NCBI GenBank assembly: GCA_009193035.1
Contig: SWDT01000006.1
Span: 62,001 to 126,000 of the forward strand
Origin: Halicephalobus mephisto
Lineage: Eukaryota > Nematoda > Chromadorea > Rhabditida > Panagrolaimidae
Direction: 5' to 3'
Length of the DNA stretch: 64,000 nucleotides
Shown here: positions 40,789 through 51,205 of the stretch, one piece after another
How the letters are laid out: the number at the start of each line of letters is the position of its first letter
Numbering within the stretch: position 1 is the stretch's first letter
Made by a program: the position numbers and the translations under genes
Notes under the pieces: generated by a model
What the model was told of the DNA's origin: nothing
Databases searched by the model: none
What the model saw: only the letters and a program-made list of their open reading frames with translations

Positions 40789-41307
40789 TGCTGCTAAAAG
40801 AACCAGAAACGTAAAGATCAGGGCTGGGTACTTTGTTCTTGACTCGGATATGGAACTGTTTTGACCCGTTGAGAGGACAGAGCCTGGAAAACGAGGTGTA
40901 TGATCAAAGCCCACGAGTTATCAAATAAACGATCAATGGGAAATACCGCAGCCTGTTCACCAAAGAAAACAAATGAGGAAAAGCACGTGCTCGGTCGGTT
41001 GTCTAAATAAGGACGCACTTGAAACAAAACCTCATATATCGATTTACCAGAAAATAACCAATCTGATTCGTGCAAACGAATATGGTGGTGGAGAGAAACC
41101 AAAGCAAATAACAAGAATCCAGAAAACACGTAGTTCTCGGGGCAATGAAATCCACGTTGAATCACCAAGTCCGCTAGCAGATCCCGGTCTCGACACGAAT
41201 AAACCGACTCGTTCAGCTTTTCGACGGGTCTTCAATTTACTTTCGTTTCAGCTTTATTCGCTTTCGTTTCCGACTGAATCCGCACTGATCTCATCTTTTC
41301 AGCCCCT
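40789..41307. other. Divergent promoter region between OCRL and NDUFA13
   Basis: 519 bp between two outward-facing starts. No coding sequence is recognised. Antisense frames around 40.8-41.2 kb lack start codons and family motifs. Confidence 0.4.
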
Positions 41308-41924
41308 ATGGCAGAGGACAAGGGTTTCCGTCAAGATATGCCGCCGCCGGGCGGCTATCGCAAGTTCAACTGGAGCCGAACTTACCCAAAGATTGTATGG
41401 AGACGTAAGTTGTTGTTTTTCCTTTGTTCATATATCAATTGCATGATTTCCAGCTGGAGTCATCATCCCATTAGGGGTAGGATGCGCTGTCTTCGGTGCA
41501 TATCAAGGTTACGCTCAGAAAATGCACAGACAGACCGAAAAATTCGAGGATATTGACGTGTTGAACGCTATTCAACCCTTCCTCACTGCCGAGCGTGATC
41601 GAGAGTGAGTTTCGCATTATCCACTCTTCGGTTGCTAACCAAATCATGTATTTCAGATGGCTTAAGCTCCTGAAAAGGAACCGAGACATCGAGAACGAGT
41701 TGATGAAGGACGTTCCTGGCTGGAAGACAGGAACCTGGTATGGCGAGCCCGTCTTCTTCACACTCGGCGACAAGTGGTGGGATCCTGGCCAGACGGAGGT
41801 CTTTGCCCATTCTCCGCAGAAGGCTCAGAACGATGAGAACTTCTTCCGCCATCACAGTGAATATTCGGCACCTAAATTCTACGACAAATGGATCCCCGAT
41901 GTCATTGGTCGTTATATCTGGTAG
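41308..41924 (+). CDS. NDUFA13/GRIM-19 complex I subunit
   Basis: Three exons: 41308-41404, 41454-41604 and 41657-41924, giving 171 aa. The start MAEDKGFRQDMPPPGGYRKF and the following transmembrane segment (GVIIPLGVGCAVFGAYQGY) match the GRIM-19 signature. The rest is matrix- or membrane-facing with WLKLLKRNRDIENELMKDVP and GWKTGTWYGEPVFFT. The protein is an accessory subunit of mitochondrial NADH dehydrogenase needed for its assembly. A ttttcag precedes the ATG by six bases, a likely trans-splice site. The extra C-terminal residues (KWWDPGQTEVFA onward) make it somewhat longer than the human protein (144 aa). Confidence 0.95.
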
Positions 41925-41987
41925 TTTTATTGTTCTGTACATGTCTAGGCACGAATTTATTAAAAATTGATGGAAAATAACGACCCG

Positions 41988-42647
41988 TTACTTCTTCATA
42001 TTTACTGAATATCCACCTCCGGGCTGCTCAACTAATTGGAAGTTGTCTGTCGAAAGACCAAAAGGACGGAGACACATGTTTCCGAGGTTTTTCAGTTGGG
42101 CAAACATTTCTTGCTTCAGCTTCTCATTCCTTTCAGCAATCTTTACTTCGAGATCTTTGATGGCCTCCAGATATTGTTTGTGATTCGGTTTCTTTTCAAG
42201 CAGTTTCTTGTAGTCCTCCAGAGCTCCGTCGAGAAGCTTATCGTCCCCGGAGTGAAGTCGTGCATAAGCTCTCCTCTCCAACGGCTTCTCATTAGGAGCT
42301 CCCAATTCCTCTGCCTTGTTACAATCCTCAATCGCAGCTTCCCAAAGCTCCAACTTGATCCTAGCAGCTGCCCGATTACTGTAATACACAGCAACTTCTT
42401 TTTTCACCGAAGAAAGCGAGTGATCGATCGCCTTTGTATAAAAGTCCTCCGCCTCCTTCCAACGTCCATTTCCAAAGTTCGTGTTGCCCTCTTTCTTGAA
42501 TCCCTCGCATTCCTCGAGAATCTTCGCTTTCTCTTCTTCCGTCAACAGCACTTCCTTCGATTCCTGTTCTGTCTTCTCCGGGGTTTCTTCTGCATTTCCC
42601 CCGTCATTTAAAGCAGCTTTGACCGATTCCGGCAACTCGTCTTCCAT
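41988..42647 (-). CDS. TTC1-like tetratricopeptide repeat protein
   Basis: One uninterrupted exon of 219 aa. An acidic N-terminus (MEDELPESVKAALND) precedes three TPR units, about residues 45-165: FKKEGNTNFGNGRWKEAEDF, YYSNRAAARIKLELWEAAIE and LERRAYARLHSGDDKLLDGA. The end (CLRPFGLSTDNFQLVEQPGG, then YSVNM) is the TTC1 signature, where NFQ and GGYS are highly conserved. TTC1 acts as an adaptor for Hsp90 and small GTPases. It lies 144 bp downstream of the Lon stop on the same strand and 63 bp from the stop of the convergent NDUFA13 gene. Confidence 0.92.
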   Translation of the reverse strand: MEDELPESVKAALNDGGNAEETPEKTEQESKEVLLTEEEKAKILEECEGFKKEGNTNFGNGRWKEAEDFYTKAIDHSLSSVKKEVAVYYSNRAAARIKLELWEAAIEDCNKAEELGAPNEKPLERRAYARLHSGDDKLLDGALEDYKKLLEKKPNHKQYLEAIKDLEVKIAERNEKLKQEMFAQLKNLGNMCLRPFGLSTDNFQLVEQPGGGYSVNMKK

Positions 42648-42791
42648 CCTTAAAGCAATCAATAGACAATTCACATCAAAAATCGAATATATTAAACTCG
42701 CTATCAACGAGTAAATCCAACAACAACGTGATATTCAAATTTTATGAAAAACAAATCTAAGTAACTAACATTTCCCTAAGGCACAAGGCTT

Positions 42792-45760
42792 TTAATTCTT
42801 CTCTTGGAAATCGGGAAAGACAATCTTGAACACTTGATCGTAATGCTCGGCATAATGGACTTCGACATCATTCTTGATGAAATCTGGCAAATCCTCAACA
42901 TCCTTCTTATTCTCGACAGGAAGAATGACACAGTTTACGCCTGCTCTTTTGGCAGCAATAATCTTCTCCTTGATTCCTCCCACAGGAAGTACCTTGCCAG
43001 TCAAGGAAATTTCTCCAGTCATGGCGATATTCTGTCTCGCTGGAGTGTTCATGGCCAGAGAAAGAAGGGCTGAAGTGATTGTGCAGCCAGCAGACGGTCC
43101 ATCCTTGGGAACCGCTCCTTCTGGAACATGAACATGAACATGGGCTTTCTCCAGAAAGTCGTTTTCCGGATCTTTCTTTGCCAAAATGTTCTTCGCAACT
43201 GTGTAAGCTGCTTTCATTGATTCCTTCATCACATCTCCAAGATGACCTGTAGCTTCTAATGATCCATCTGGCATCTGCGGCTGTTGTTGATTCGTCGTCG
43301 ATGGAATAACATCTGGCAGAGGTTGCTTCTTCAACTTTTTCCTCAAAGCAGCCTCGATGTAAAGAGCAGATCCACCCATTGCAGTCCATGCCAGACCCAT
43401 AATAACACCAGGAGGAGTTATGTCATACATTCTGTCACTTGTAAACTTGGGTCTTCCGACAAACTTTTCAAGATTTTCATCACCGACTATAATCTTCTCG
43501 TTTGGATCTCCTTTTCTCCCAGCAATTTGGAACGCAGCTTTCCGGAAAACTCTTTCAATGTGCTTCTGCAGATTACGAACACCAGATTCTCTGCAATATT
43601 GCTTAATCAATGATTCCAAAGCCCCTTGTTTGATCTCGAGATGATCCGCATCCAAAGCACTGAAATTTAAATTACCAAAACAGTTATCTAATCCAAGTCT
43701 CACCAATCTTTGCGACATTGTGGAATCAAATATTTCTCAGCAATGTTCAATTTTTCTTCAGCGACATAACCAGAGACTTCAATCAATTCCATTCTGTCTT
43801 TCAGCGGTCCAGGAATGGTGTCGATTACATTTGCAGTGCAAATAAACAACACCTTTGAAAGATCAACAGGAACATCGAGGAAGTGATCCATGAAGTTAGC
43901 ATTCTGTTCTGGATCTAGCAATTCCAACAGAGCTGATGCCGGATCACCATGATAACCAGCTCCTCCAATCTTGTCAACTTCATCGATGAGAACAAGGGGA
44001 TTTTCCGTCTGAACCTTCTTCAAACATTGAATCATTTTTCCTGGCATTGCTCCAATATACGTCCTTCTGTGACCCTTGATTTCAGCAACATCCGTCATTC
44101 CGCCAACAGAAAATCGGAAATACTCCCTATTCAATGATCTAGCAATGGATTTAGCGATACTTGTCTTTCCAACTCCTGGAGGTCCGTGGAAGCACAGAAT
44201 CTTACCACCGACTTTCTTCTTTAAAATCCCAACAGCAATGAATTCCAGAATTCGATCCTTGACGTCTTTCATTCCATAGTGATCTTCTTCAAGTATCTTC
44301 ATGGCAGTGTCCAAGTTAAGATTTTCTTCCGAGACTTTCCCCCAAGGGATGTTCGTCAACCAGTCGAGGTAGTTCCTTGCAACGCTGAATTCACTTGAAT
44401 GAGGATCAAGAAAGTTCAGCTTTTGTTCTTCCTCGTTAACGACCTTCATCACATGTTCAGGAACAGTCAGATCCTTCAGTCTCTCCCTCATTCTCTCAAT
44501 GATTGATTGTTTATCGTCCTTTTCAATTCCGAGTTCTCGTTTGATCGCTTTCAACTGTTCATTGAGAAGGTACTTTCTGTGCTGATCTTGGACTTTCTTC
44601 TCCACGTCTCGACTGATCTCGTGTTTCAATTTGGCGACGGTCTTCTCTTTCTCTAGAAGAAGAAGAGCATAACTAAGTCGCTCTTGGATCTAAAACTTAT
44701 TTCTCCAGAAGTAATGGATAAACAAAACCAAACCTTCTCTTCTTCCATCATCTTCTGTAGTTCATGAGTTTCGGCACTTTGAGCAAGAGTAGCAACTAAA
44801 TCACAGAGATAAACAGGATTTTCAATAACGTTCTGAGAAGGGTGAATGAGCAAATTGATCTGTTGTCCGAAAATCGGGGAATATTGAACAATATCCCTAA
44901 CTGCCTGGATTATAGCTTGCATGGAAGCTTTGAGTTCAACTGTTCTTTCAACCGCTTGATTACCGAAATTCTCCGTCTTGGCCAAGATGATCCTAGGTTC
45001 TTGTTTTTCTTCTTTTTCTTTTTCTGGTTCTTTCTTTTGTTTTATCTTCGCCTCTTGTTTCTTCTGCTGTCCTGTTCTTCGGCCGTTCAAGCGAGAAATT
45101 GTTCGAGGATCCACTGGCTCATCTGCCTCAGTAATTGGTTCGGTAATCTTGATTCTTCGATGAGCGGAGAGGATCAATTCGATCATTGTTCCAAGATCCC
45201 TCATCTCGAGGATATGAGCAAAAGATCCCACGTTGTAAATCTCATCCAAAGAAGCAACCGATTCTGCTTTGTTTTCATCATCCTTCTTGACAAAGACACC
45301 GACATACGGCTGACGCATTTTCACTTTTCTTCTGATTAATTCCTTTAGTTTCTCATCTTTGATAATCTAGAAGTTAAAATTATGTCACAAGACCTGACTA
45401 ACGAAATAAACTTACGTCAACCTTCTTTATGAATCCAGGGAAGAGTGGATGCCGGTTAATGGCTATTATTGGAACTTCTGGCCAGACTTCAGGAACTGTC
45501 ACTGGTGACGGAGCCGGACCATAATCCCCATGTTCGATTACTGCGACGCCTTCTCCTTCGTTGTTAATTCCATCGTTGTCATTGTCATTGTTATTCGTAG
45601 CGAAGCATCTTCTGGTGTCCACTTGAGATACAGAGTGAGCTTTAGTTAACAGCAGAGATCCATTATTATTACTAGACGTTAAACAAGTAGTAGTACGTCT
45701 TGAGAATCCTCGAAAGGCACCAGGTCGGAGAGATAACGCTAAAGCTCGTCTAGAAGCCAT
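42792..45760 (-). CDS. Mitochondrial Lon protease (LONP1 type)
   Basis: Four exons on the minus strand: 45416-45760, 44734-45366, 43704-44689 and 42792-43659, giving 943 aa. A Ser/Arg-rich targeting peptide ([20 protein letters not shown]) leads to the LON substrate-binding domain ([15 protein letters not shown]), which carries a Lys/Glu-rich insert (about residues 190-225) like the one in animal Lon. The AAA+ module follows: Walker [10 protein letters not shown], Walker [12 protein letters not shown], and a sensor region. The C-terminal protease domain has the catalytic Ser in [10 protein letters not shown] and Lys in [14 protein letters not shown]. Lon degrades oxidised and unfolded proteins in the matrix. 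ATG 45760 follows a ctttcag acceptor by four bases. An upstream in-frame extension (MRKVQYSFRT) would start at a non-ATG codon and is not used. Confidence 0.96.
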
Positions 45761-45928
45761 CGTTCTGAAAGAATATTGGACTTTTCGCACGAATCATGAA
45801 AGATATCAAATTGGCCAAAGACCAAGTCATTATGAGACCTTACATGCACCTCATCATATGTTTATCCAAAAAAACCCATTGAATAAATTAATCTGAAAAT
45901 CCAAACCACAACGTCCAAATGCTGCAAT

Positions 45929-46342
45929 TCACTGACGTTTCTTTCCCTCTTTTTTCTGTTCTTTGGGTTCGCTCTTCTTTTCGTATTTGTCGTCTCCGTA
46001 TTCAGGAAGCCACTAAACATTCATAAGCATCAGTTTCAATGGAGATCACATACCTTAATGGGATGACGGCGGAAGCAAGGCCATGGTGGCACGACGACCA
46101 AGTTAGCAAGTACAAATCCTACTCCTAGAATAGCGAAGGTAATCCAGAGTTCCTGCAGAAAGTATCCGACGAAGAATCCAATAACAGAGAACGTCACAAT
46201 AATCACCTAAAAGGGGTTTTAGAAATGACGAAACGACAAAACTGACTTGGAAGATTCTTTCCGCCTGATGCTGAGCAGGAAAGTCGATGTAGGTGGTCCA
46301 TCGACGCAGAGATGGAGGAAGCATCTGAATGACAGCGTCCAT
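45929..46342 (-). CDS. Signal peptidase complex subunit 1 (SPCS1)
   Basis: Three exons on the minus strand: 46247-46342, 46054-46206 and 45929-46012, giving 110 aa. The order matches SPCS1: a cytosolic start with IDFPAQHQAERIFQ, two close transmembrane helices (VIIVTFSVIGFFVGYFLQEL and WITFAILGVGFVLANLVV), then PPWPCFRRHPIKWLP and a Lys-rich tail ending KKRQ. SPCS1 is a small accessory subunit of the ER signal peptidase complex. A cattttag acceptor sits 12 bases before the ATG. Gaps of 316 bp to DPM3 upstream and 168 bp to Lon downstream, on the same strand, suggest an operon. Confidence 0.93.
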
Positions 46343-46658
46343 CGTCAAATTTCACTAAAATGAACAAGTATTTATATAAAATCTCCAATAGGGAAATAAG
46401 TGCGCAAACAAGGCATCTAGCAGTGACGATACAACAACGAGTCCCCGGCACGTTGCGCGCACTTCTGGATCATTTTCTTGATGGACTTCTCGTCAATATT
46501 CCCCAAAATCCGAATTCAAATACTCTTTACAGATACAAACTGATGCTTACGACACCAAAGATTAAGCCTCAAGTGATATGATTTATTACATTTGCTTAAA
46601 TAATCTAAATACCAAAAAAACAAATAATAACTGAGGATCTTGACATACGATAGATACC

Positions 46659-46985
46659 CTACTCATCGAATGATATACCAATGGTACTTAGGTGCTTCTT
46701 TGCGTTCTGAATCTGCTTCTCCAGTTCTCTTCTGGCTTCAGCGCAATCGTTGAAGTTGTAGGCCATCCCCGCCACTCTTCCGGCCGAATACAAGCCGAAA
46801 ATCATTGCATAGCCAAAGAGGACCTGCAACCGAAAGCCGATTAATATAAAGATTCACCAAAGTCGACTAAAATAACTTACCAAGACAAAATCCACAAATG
46901 AGTACCCTAAAAGACTCAAGACAAAATATGTCGGCACAATTATGAGCAGCAACAGCTTCAGCTTGATGAACACCTCAGCAACCAT
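46659..46985 (-). CDS. DPM3, dolichol-phosphate mannosyltransferase subunit 3
   Basis: Two exons on the minus strand: 46881-46985 and 46659-46823, giving 89 aa. Two transmembrane helices (KLLLLIIVPTYFVLSLLGYS and VLFGYAMIFGLYSAGRVA) are followed by the DPM3 tail FNDCAEARRELEKQIQNAKK and LSTIGISFDE, which matches FHDCEDAARELQSQIQEAR in human DPM3. The tail coiled coil holds the DPM1 catalytic subunit at the ER membrane. The ORF is too small to be found by length-based callers. Confidence 0.92.
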
Positions 46986-48492
46986 GTTAATGGACGAATA
47001 AGGAAGGAGATGGATCTGTCTTCAACAGGGATGAGAGAGGATCAGCTGAGAATTCCGGAAAAACGTGTCACTCGCACTGGTCCAAATATCGACAGCAGCG
47101 TGCGAGCAACAACCCCATGTTTTCGTCATTCAGTCTACACTCGCATCACTGCTCTACCGTTCGTCCAACTGTTTTTCATTTATCCGTCATTTCGTGTTTC
47201 CTACTGGTTTTGTGTTTCATTCTACATTGCTTTCTGATGTAAAAGGATTTATTGTAATAGTAACTTCCCCTCATGTGAAATCCTCTCGGATCATTACCAA
47301 CCTTTCAAATCCTAAAGCCACGCTAATTCGTAATTGCTGATCACGAGTAATCGTTTTGTCCTTGCGAAGAGACCCAGACTAGGATGGTAGTTGTAAGCGA
47401 AACCTTTTGACGCACCCGATGATGTCACTAATTTCCGACTCCATTTATCCTGGATTCCTCGACGATCTTATGGGATTTATTTCTCACCATACCTCAGCAC
47501 TAACAAAGAGGAAGTATAATTTCCCCCAGAACTCGCTCCAGACTAGAGAGCAAACGAACAGACTGGTACCCAGCAAACATTGTGCGGCCCTCGTGACGCA
47601 CTGAAATCAGACTGGACTGCCTGCTTTCCTTTCTACAGCTGGTCGCTGTCATTATGGATTTTCGAGAAAGATGGAAATGCAGTTCTTTTGTCATTTCTTT
47701 TTGATTTTCGAAAAATGTACCAAGAGTTTTAGAACCAGTCTCAACCTGTTCCAGTTGAGCATATATGGATTTGTCGCTTTTTGCAACTCCAAAAAGATCA
47801 ATGAGCAGTCGTCGCGTGATTTGCCCTGTGCTTTTTCGGTTCACAATGATACGTCAACAACAGACCTTGCATAATAGCTGTTTGACATGAGTTCAATCAA
47901 TTTAGACAACTGCACTCGTAAATGCTTGTCACATGCACTTTTCTCGAGGCGTCGGAAAAATCAATATCCACTCATACTTCTTTTTTCCTTTTTCAAATTG
48001 TCAAACTGCGCGATTCCCCGTTTGGAACCGATTCGGAAAAATAACCCATTTTTAAAAAATAAAATCGATTGGCTTACTTTGTCTCGCGAGTAACAGTTTG
48101 TCGTTCTTGTCACAGGTCTTCGATCAAATCGATTTGCCTCTGTCTTCCCTCGTGTCTTGCGTGACTTTGTGTTCGATCGAAGCGAGCCCCAAGTATTAAG
48201 TTTGATGCTAATTTACTGTAGGAGTTTTGCCGCGCTTTTTATTCACCCTGATTGATCGGGTCTCGTTTCTCGACTGCCTTATCGATCGTTCAGTCTTTCG
48301 TGTGCGTACCGTACCTGTTCGGGGGTAGGATGATTTCTTAAATATGACCCTGAGAGGTTTTATTTTAGGTGGTGCAGTAGTGCACTCTACCCAGTTCACA
48401 GTTAACTGAAACCCGCCGTTTTTCATATTCCTCATTGCTCACGGGTAGCAGCTGATTCCTCTCGTCGTTTTCATCCGGTTATTATCCTCAAA
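46986..48492. other. 1.5-kb divergent intergenic region, no gene seen
   Basis: Between DPM3 (minus) and the CDC34-type E2 (plus). A minus frame at 47500-47844 begins with a non-ATG codon, has unremarkable composition and no splice partners, so I do not call it. Promoters of both gene clusters are expected here. Confidence 0.4.
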
Positions 48493-49313
48493 ATGACCAC
48501 AAGACACGCGGTTCCGACGTCATCCATGGGCCCGATCTCCTCTTCTGCCGTACGTGCTCTTCAGCTGGAACTGAAGAGTTTACAGAGTGAACCAGTAGAA
48601 GGATTCACCGTCAAATGCGATGATGACAGTCTTTTCAAATGGACTGTCGGCATCTTCGGACCTCCTGGAACTTTGTATCAAGTATGGTATTGGGTTGTAA
48701 TCAGAGGTTTAATCTTCGTTTCAGGGCGGTTATTTCAAAGCAACGTTGAAATTCCCTCAGAATTACCCCTATGCACCACCATCCATGAGGTTTATCAACT
48801 CTGTGTATCATCCGAACGTTTATGACAATGGCGAGCTGTGCATCAGTATTCTTCATCCTCCTGTTGATGATCCACATTCTGGCGAACTCCCTTCTGAACG
48901 CTGGAACCCCACTCAGAACGTGAGAACGATTCTGTTATCTGTCATCTCTCTCTTGAACGAACCGAACACCTTCTCTCCCGCCAATGTTGATGCTTCTGTT
49001 ATGTACCGTGCTTATAAGGATTCAAATGGCCAGGATGATCGTTACGCTAAGATTGTGAGGGAACAGGTTGAAAAGTCCAAAGAGTTGGCCAAGGCTGACA
49101 ACGTGAAGGTGCCTGAAACGATTGAAGAGTACGTCGTGAAACAGAAGAACAACAAACCAGAACATGATGTGATGGAAATTGATGAGGATTACTATGACTA
49201 CGAATACGAGAGCGGTAATTTTGTCTAGTGTGGTGTTTTTTGATTTTTGTATTTCAGATAACGAAGACGATTATGATCAAAATGATGACGACAGTGGCCA
49301 AGGCGATGAATGA
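48493..49313 (+). CDS. CDC34/UBE2R-type ubiquitin-conjugating enzyme E2
   Basis: Three exons: 48493-48681, 48725-49214 and 49258-49313, giving 244 aa. The UBC fold spans about residues 17-185: ALQLELKSLQSEPVEGF, FGPPGTLYQGGYFKA, FPQNYPYAPPSMRF and the active-site Cys in YDNGELCISILHPP. The acidic insertion loop after it (VDDPHSGELPSERWNPTQNV) is diagnostic of CDC34/UBE2R. The C-terminal tail is strongly acidic (DEDYYDYEYESDNEDDYDQN), as needed for fast docking to the basic canyon of cullin-RING ligases. The enzyme works with SCF ligases on cell-cycle substrates. A poly(A) hexamer lies at 49569-49574. Confidence 0.95.
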
Positions 49314-49568
49314 CATCTACTAACTGGATTCAATTGTACGATTCACCTCTATTTTACCGGTAAATTACATGCAAAGCTGCAAAGCTTTTGATTTGTTTTG
49401 TCTTGTAATTTGCAAGTTGACTACTCAATGGGAACCAGATGGATTATTAACGTTAATTGTTCTGGTTCACCTTTCTGTATTAGCCAAATTGTACATTTAT
49501 GAGATTTGTCTATTCTTGATTAACTCTGACTCTCGGACTGTTCTCTTTGAATGAATTTGTATTTGCAA

Positions 49569-49574
49569 AATAAA
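49569..49574 (+). terminator. Poly(A) signal after the CDC34-type gene
   Basis: AATAAA, 256 bases past the stop codon and about 100 bases before the LSM6 start. Confidence 0.5.
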
Positions 49575-49671
49575 CCAAATGTTTGAAATGAGAATCGGAA
49601 AGTGGTTGTTCGAACCGCGGTCATGGTGGCTTATCGGAGATTTGGGATTGCGTGAGGAAAAAGGGTTCTAG

Positions 49672-49957
49672 ATGAGTTCGGTCACAAAGCGTCAGAATCC
49701 GAACGAGTTTCTCAAAACGATCGTAGGCAAGCCTGTCGTAGTCAAGTTGAACAACGGTACGGACTATAGAGGTATTCTTTCTTGTTTGGACGGTTTCATG
49801 AACATTGCCCTGGAACAGACGGAGGAGTATCAGAACGGACAGCTCAAAAACAAGTATGGCGACGCCTTTATCCGGGGCAACAATGGTGGGTTGAGGAGAA
49901 GAGAGAGGTGCTTAATATTGCTTTTTAGTTTATTACATCAGTACTATCAGAAGATAG
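49672..49957 (+). CDS. LSM6, U6 snRNA and decay-associated Sm-like protein
   Basis: Two exons: 49672-49885 and 49929-49957, giving 80 aa, the same size as human LSM6. Sm1 motif: PVVVKLNNGTDYRGILSCLD, then GFMNIALEQTEEY. Sm2 motif: GDAFIRGNN, completed by VYYISTIRR from the tiny second exon. LSM6 is part of the LSM1-7 (cytoplasmic mRNA decay) and LSM2-8 (U6 snRNP) rings. Without the 29-bp exon the protein would lack the last Sm2 strand. Confidence 0.95.
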
Positions 49958-50118
49958 TGTTCCTCGGGTAAATCAATCCCAACGGTCTCTTGTTATTTGG
50001 TGATGAATAAATTATTCCTCTTGTTGTTGATGGAAAATTCTTTCGTTTACTCGATTGAGATATTTCTTAACCTTCTTCGCCTCAGTTTATGGCGAATTTC
50101 CAGAATTCGATCTCAGCA

Positions 50119-50662
50119 ATGTCAGAAAAAGGAGACAAACCACTCAGTTACCGCGAACGACAGAGCATCAAGTTTGTGGACAATGGAGATCCACCGTTCA
50201 TAAGAAAGATGAAGCAACAGATGGGATATCGCGAGACCCAAGTGGAAGACAAGGTTTGAGACAGTGTTCATATATCGATATAACATTAGGCTTCAGTTTG
50301 CACCAGAAACGAGACAGACTAAGGAGGAGGAACTGGAGGAGGATGATATACGGAATCTGAAGGAAGAAGATAGACCTCAAGTAGTCGTCTTGAACGAGAA
50401 AACAGACGTGTCACAGGAGGAATTCGACAGGGAAGTAAAAAAGAAACAAGAGGAAAACGACCGGAAACTAATCGAAGAAGGAAAAATCACCTTCAAGAAG
50501 CCGGCGAAGAGGACAAATGATGAGTCCGTCGAAGAAGCTGCGAAAACAGACCTCCCGAAGGACAAGACGTTGAGAATAGAGGTGATAAAGAAGAGAGAGG
50601 CTGAGATTAAGAAGAAACAGAACAAGAATTTACTGAGTTTCGGAGACGAGGAGGAAGATTAA
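50119..50662 (+). CDS. KIAA1143-like small charged protein
   Basis: Two exons: 50119-50253 and 50297-50662, giving 166 aa. It resembles human KIAA1143: MSEKGDKPLSYRERQSIKFV with FIRKMKQQMGYRE near the start, then DRPQVVVLNEKTDVSQEEFD in the middle, a KPAKR-type basic motif and the terminal NLLSFGDEEED. It has no membrane segment or known enzymatic motif and is rich in Lys and Glu. Its function is poorly known in any species. It starts 161 bp after LSM6 on the same strand, with an acceptor (ctcag) two bases before the ATG. Confidence 0.87.
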
Positions 50663-50757
50663 GTTGAATCGGTAACGGGTATATTTGTCGATCCACATTG
50701 GGATTATTTGTAGAATATGCAAGTGCATAGTTCTCAAAATAACTGTATTAAAATTGA

Positions 50758-50763
50758 AATAAA
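50758..50763 (+). terminator. Poly(A) signal of the KIAA1143-like gene
   Basis: AATAAA, 96 bases past the stop codon. Confidence 0.55.
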
Positions 50764-51150
50764 ACTCCACTTGCCACTGAAATCTATTCGTTATTCACTA
50801 TGGGTTACAAACAGCTTTTGTTTACGAATGCAAGTTCCAGTAGGGAGAATTTCTACCGCCCAAGGATTTCTTTGTTTCGAGGCGGTTCCAGAACCTTGCC
50901 ACTGATGAATAATTGCAACTGCCAGTCTTAGTGTCGTTCCCCGGGTCTTTCTCCCAAGAATTTCCAAAGGCATCCGATATATCCATCATCCCCACTCCCG
51001 AATCAACCTTATCCAGATGAATTCGACAGATGCGGTTGTCACTTCAGTCGTCTCGAAGATGAAGTCATGTCCTGATTGGATAAAGATAAAACGGGACCAA
51101 AATCAAGATTTCCTAGCCTCAAAAGATATCACTCCGGGTTAAGTCATTTG

Positions 51151-51156
51151 TTTATT
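51151..51156 (-). terminator. Poly(A) signal of the TOR gene
   Basis: TTTATT on the plus strand, i.e. AATAAA in the transcript, 50 bases beyond the TOR stop codon. Confidence 0.55.
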
Positions 51157-51205
51157 TAAGTCGAAATAAAAACTATCTATAAATAATTGTTCTAATTGGT
51201 GAAAA

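Larger units (their letters stand above)
50663..51205. other. Convergent 3' region with an unresolved minus-strand open frame
   Basis: Poly(A) hexamers are seen for KIAA1143 (50758-50763, plus) and TOR (TTTATT at 51151-51156, minus). Between them, about 50830-51080, minus-strand frames stay open and one reads DKVDSGVGMMDISDAFGNSW. I cannot tie it to a gene or a family, and TOR transcripts should already have ended. Confidence 0.35.

Noticed and set aside
47500..47844. Minus-strand frame of 114 codons in the DPM3-CDC34 gap
   Set aside because: Begins at a non-ATG codon and has no recognisable motif or exon neighbours.
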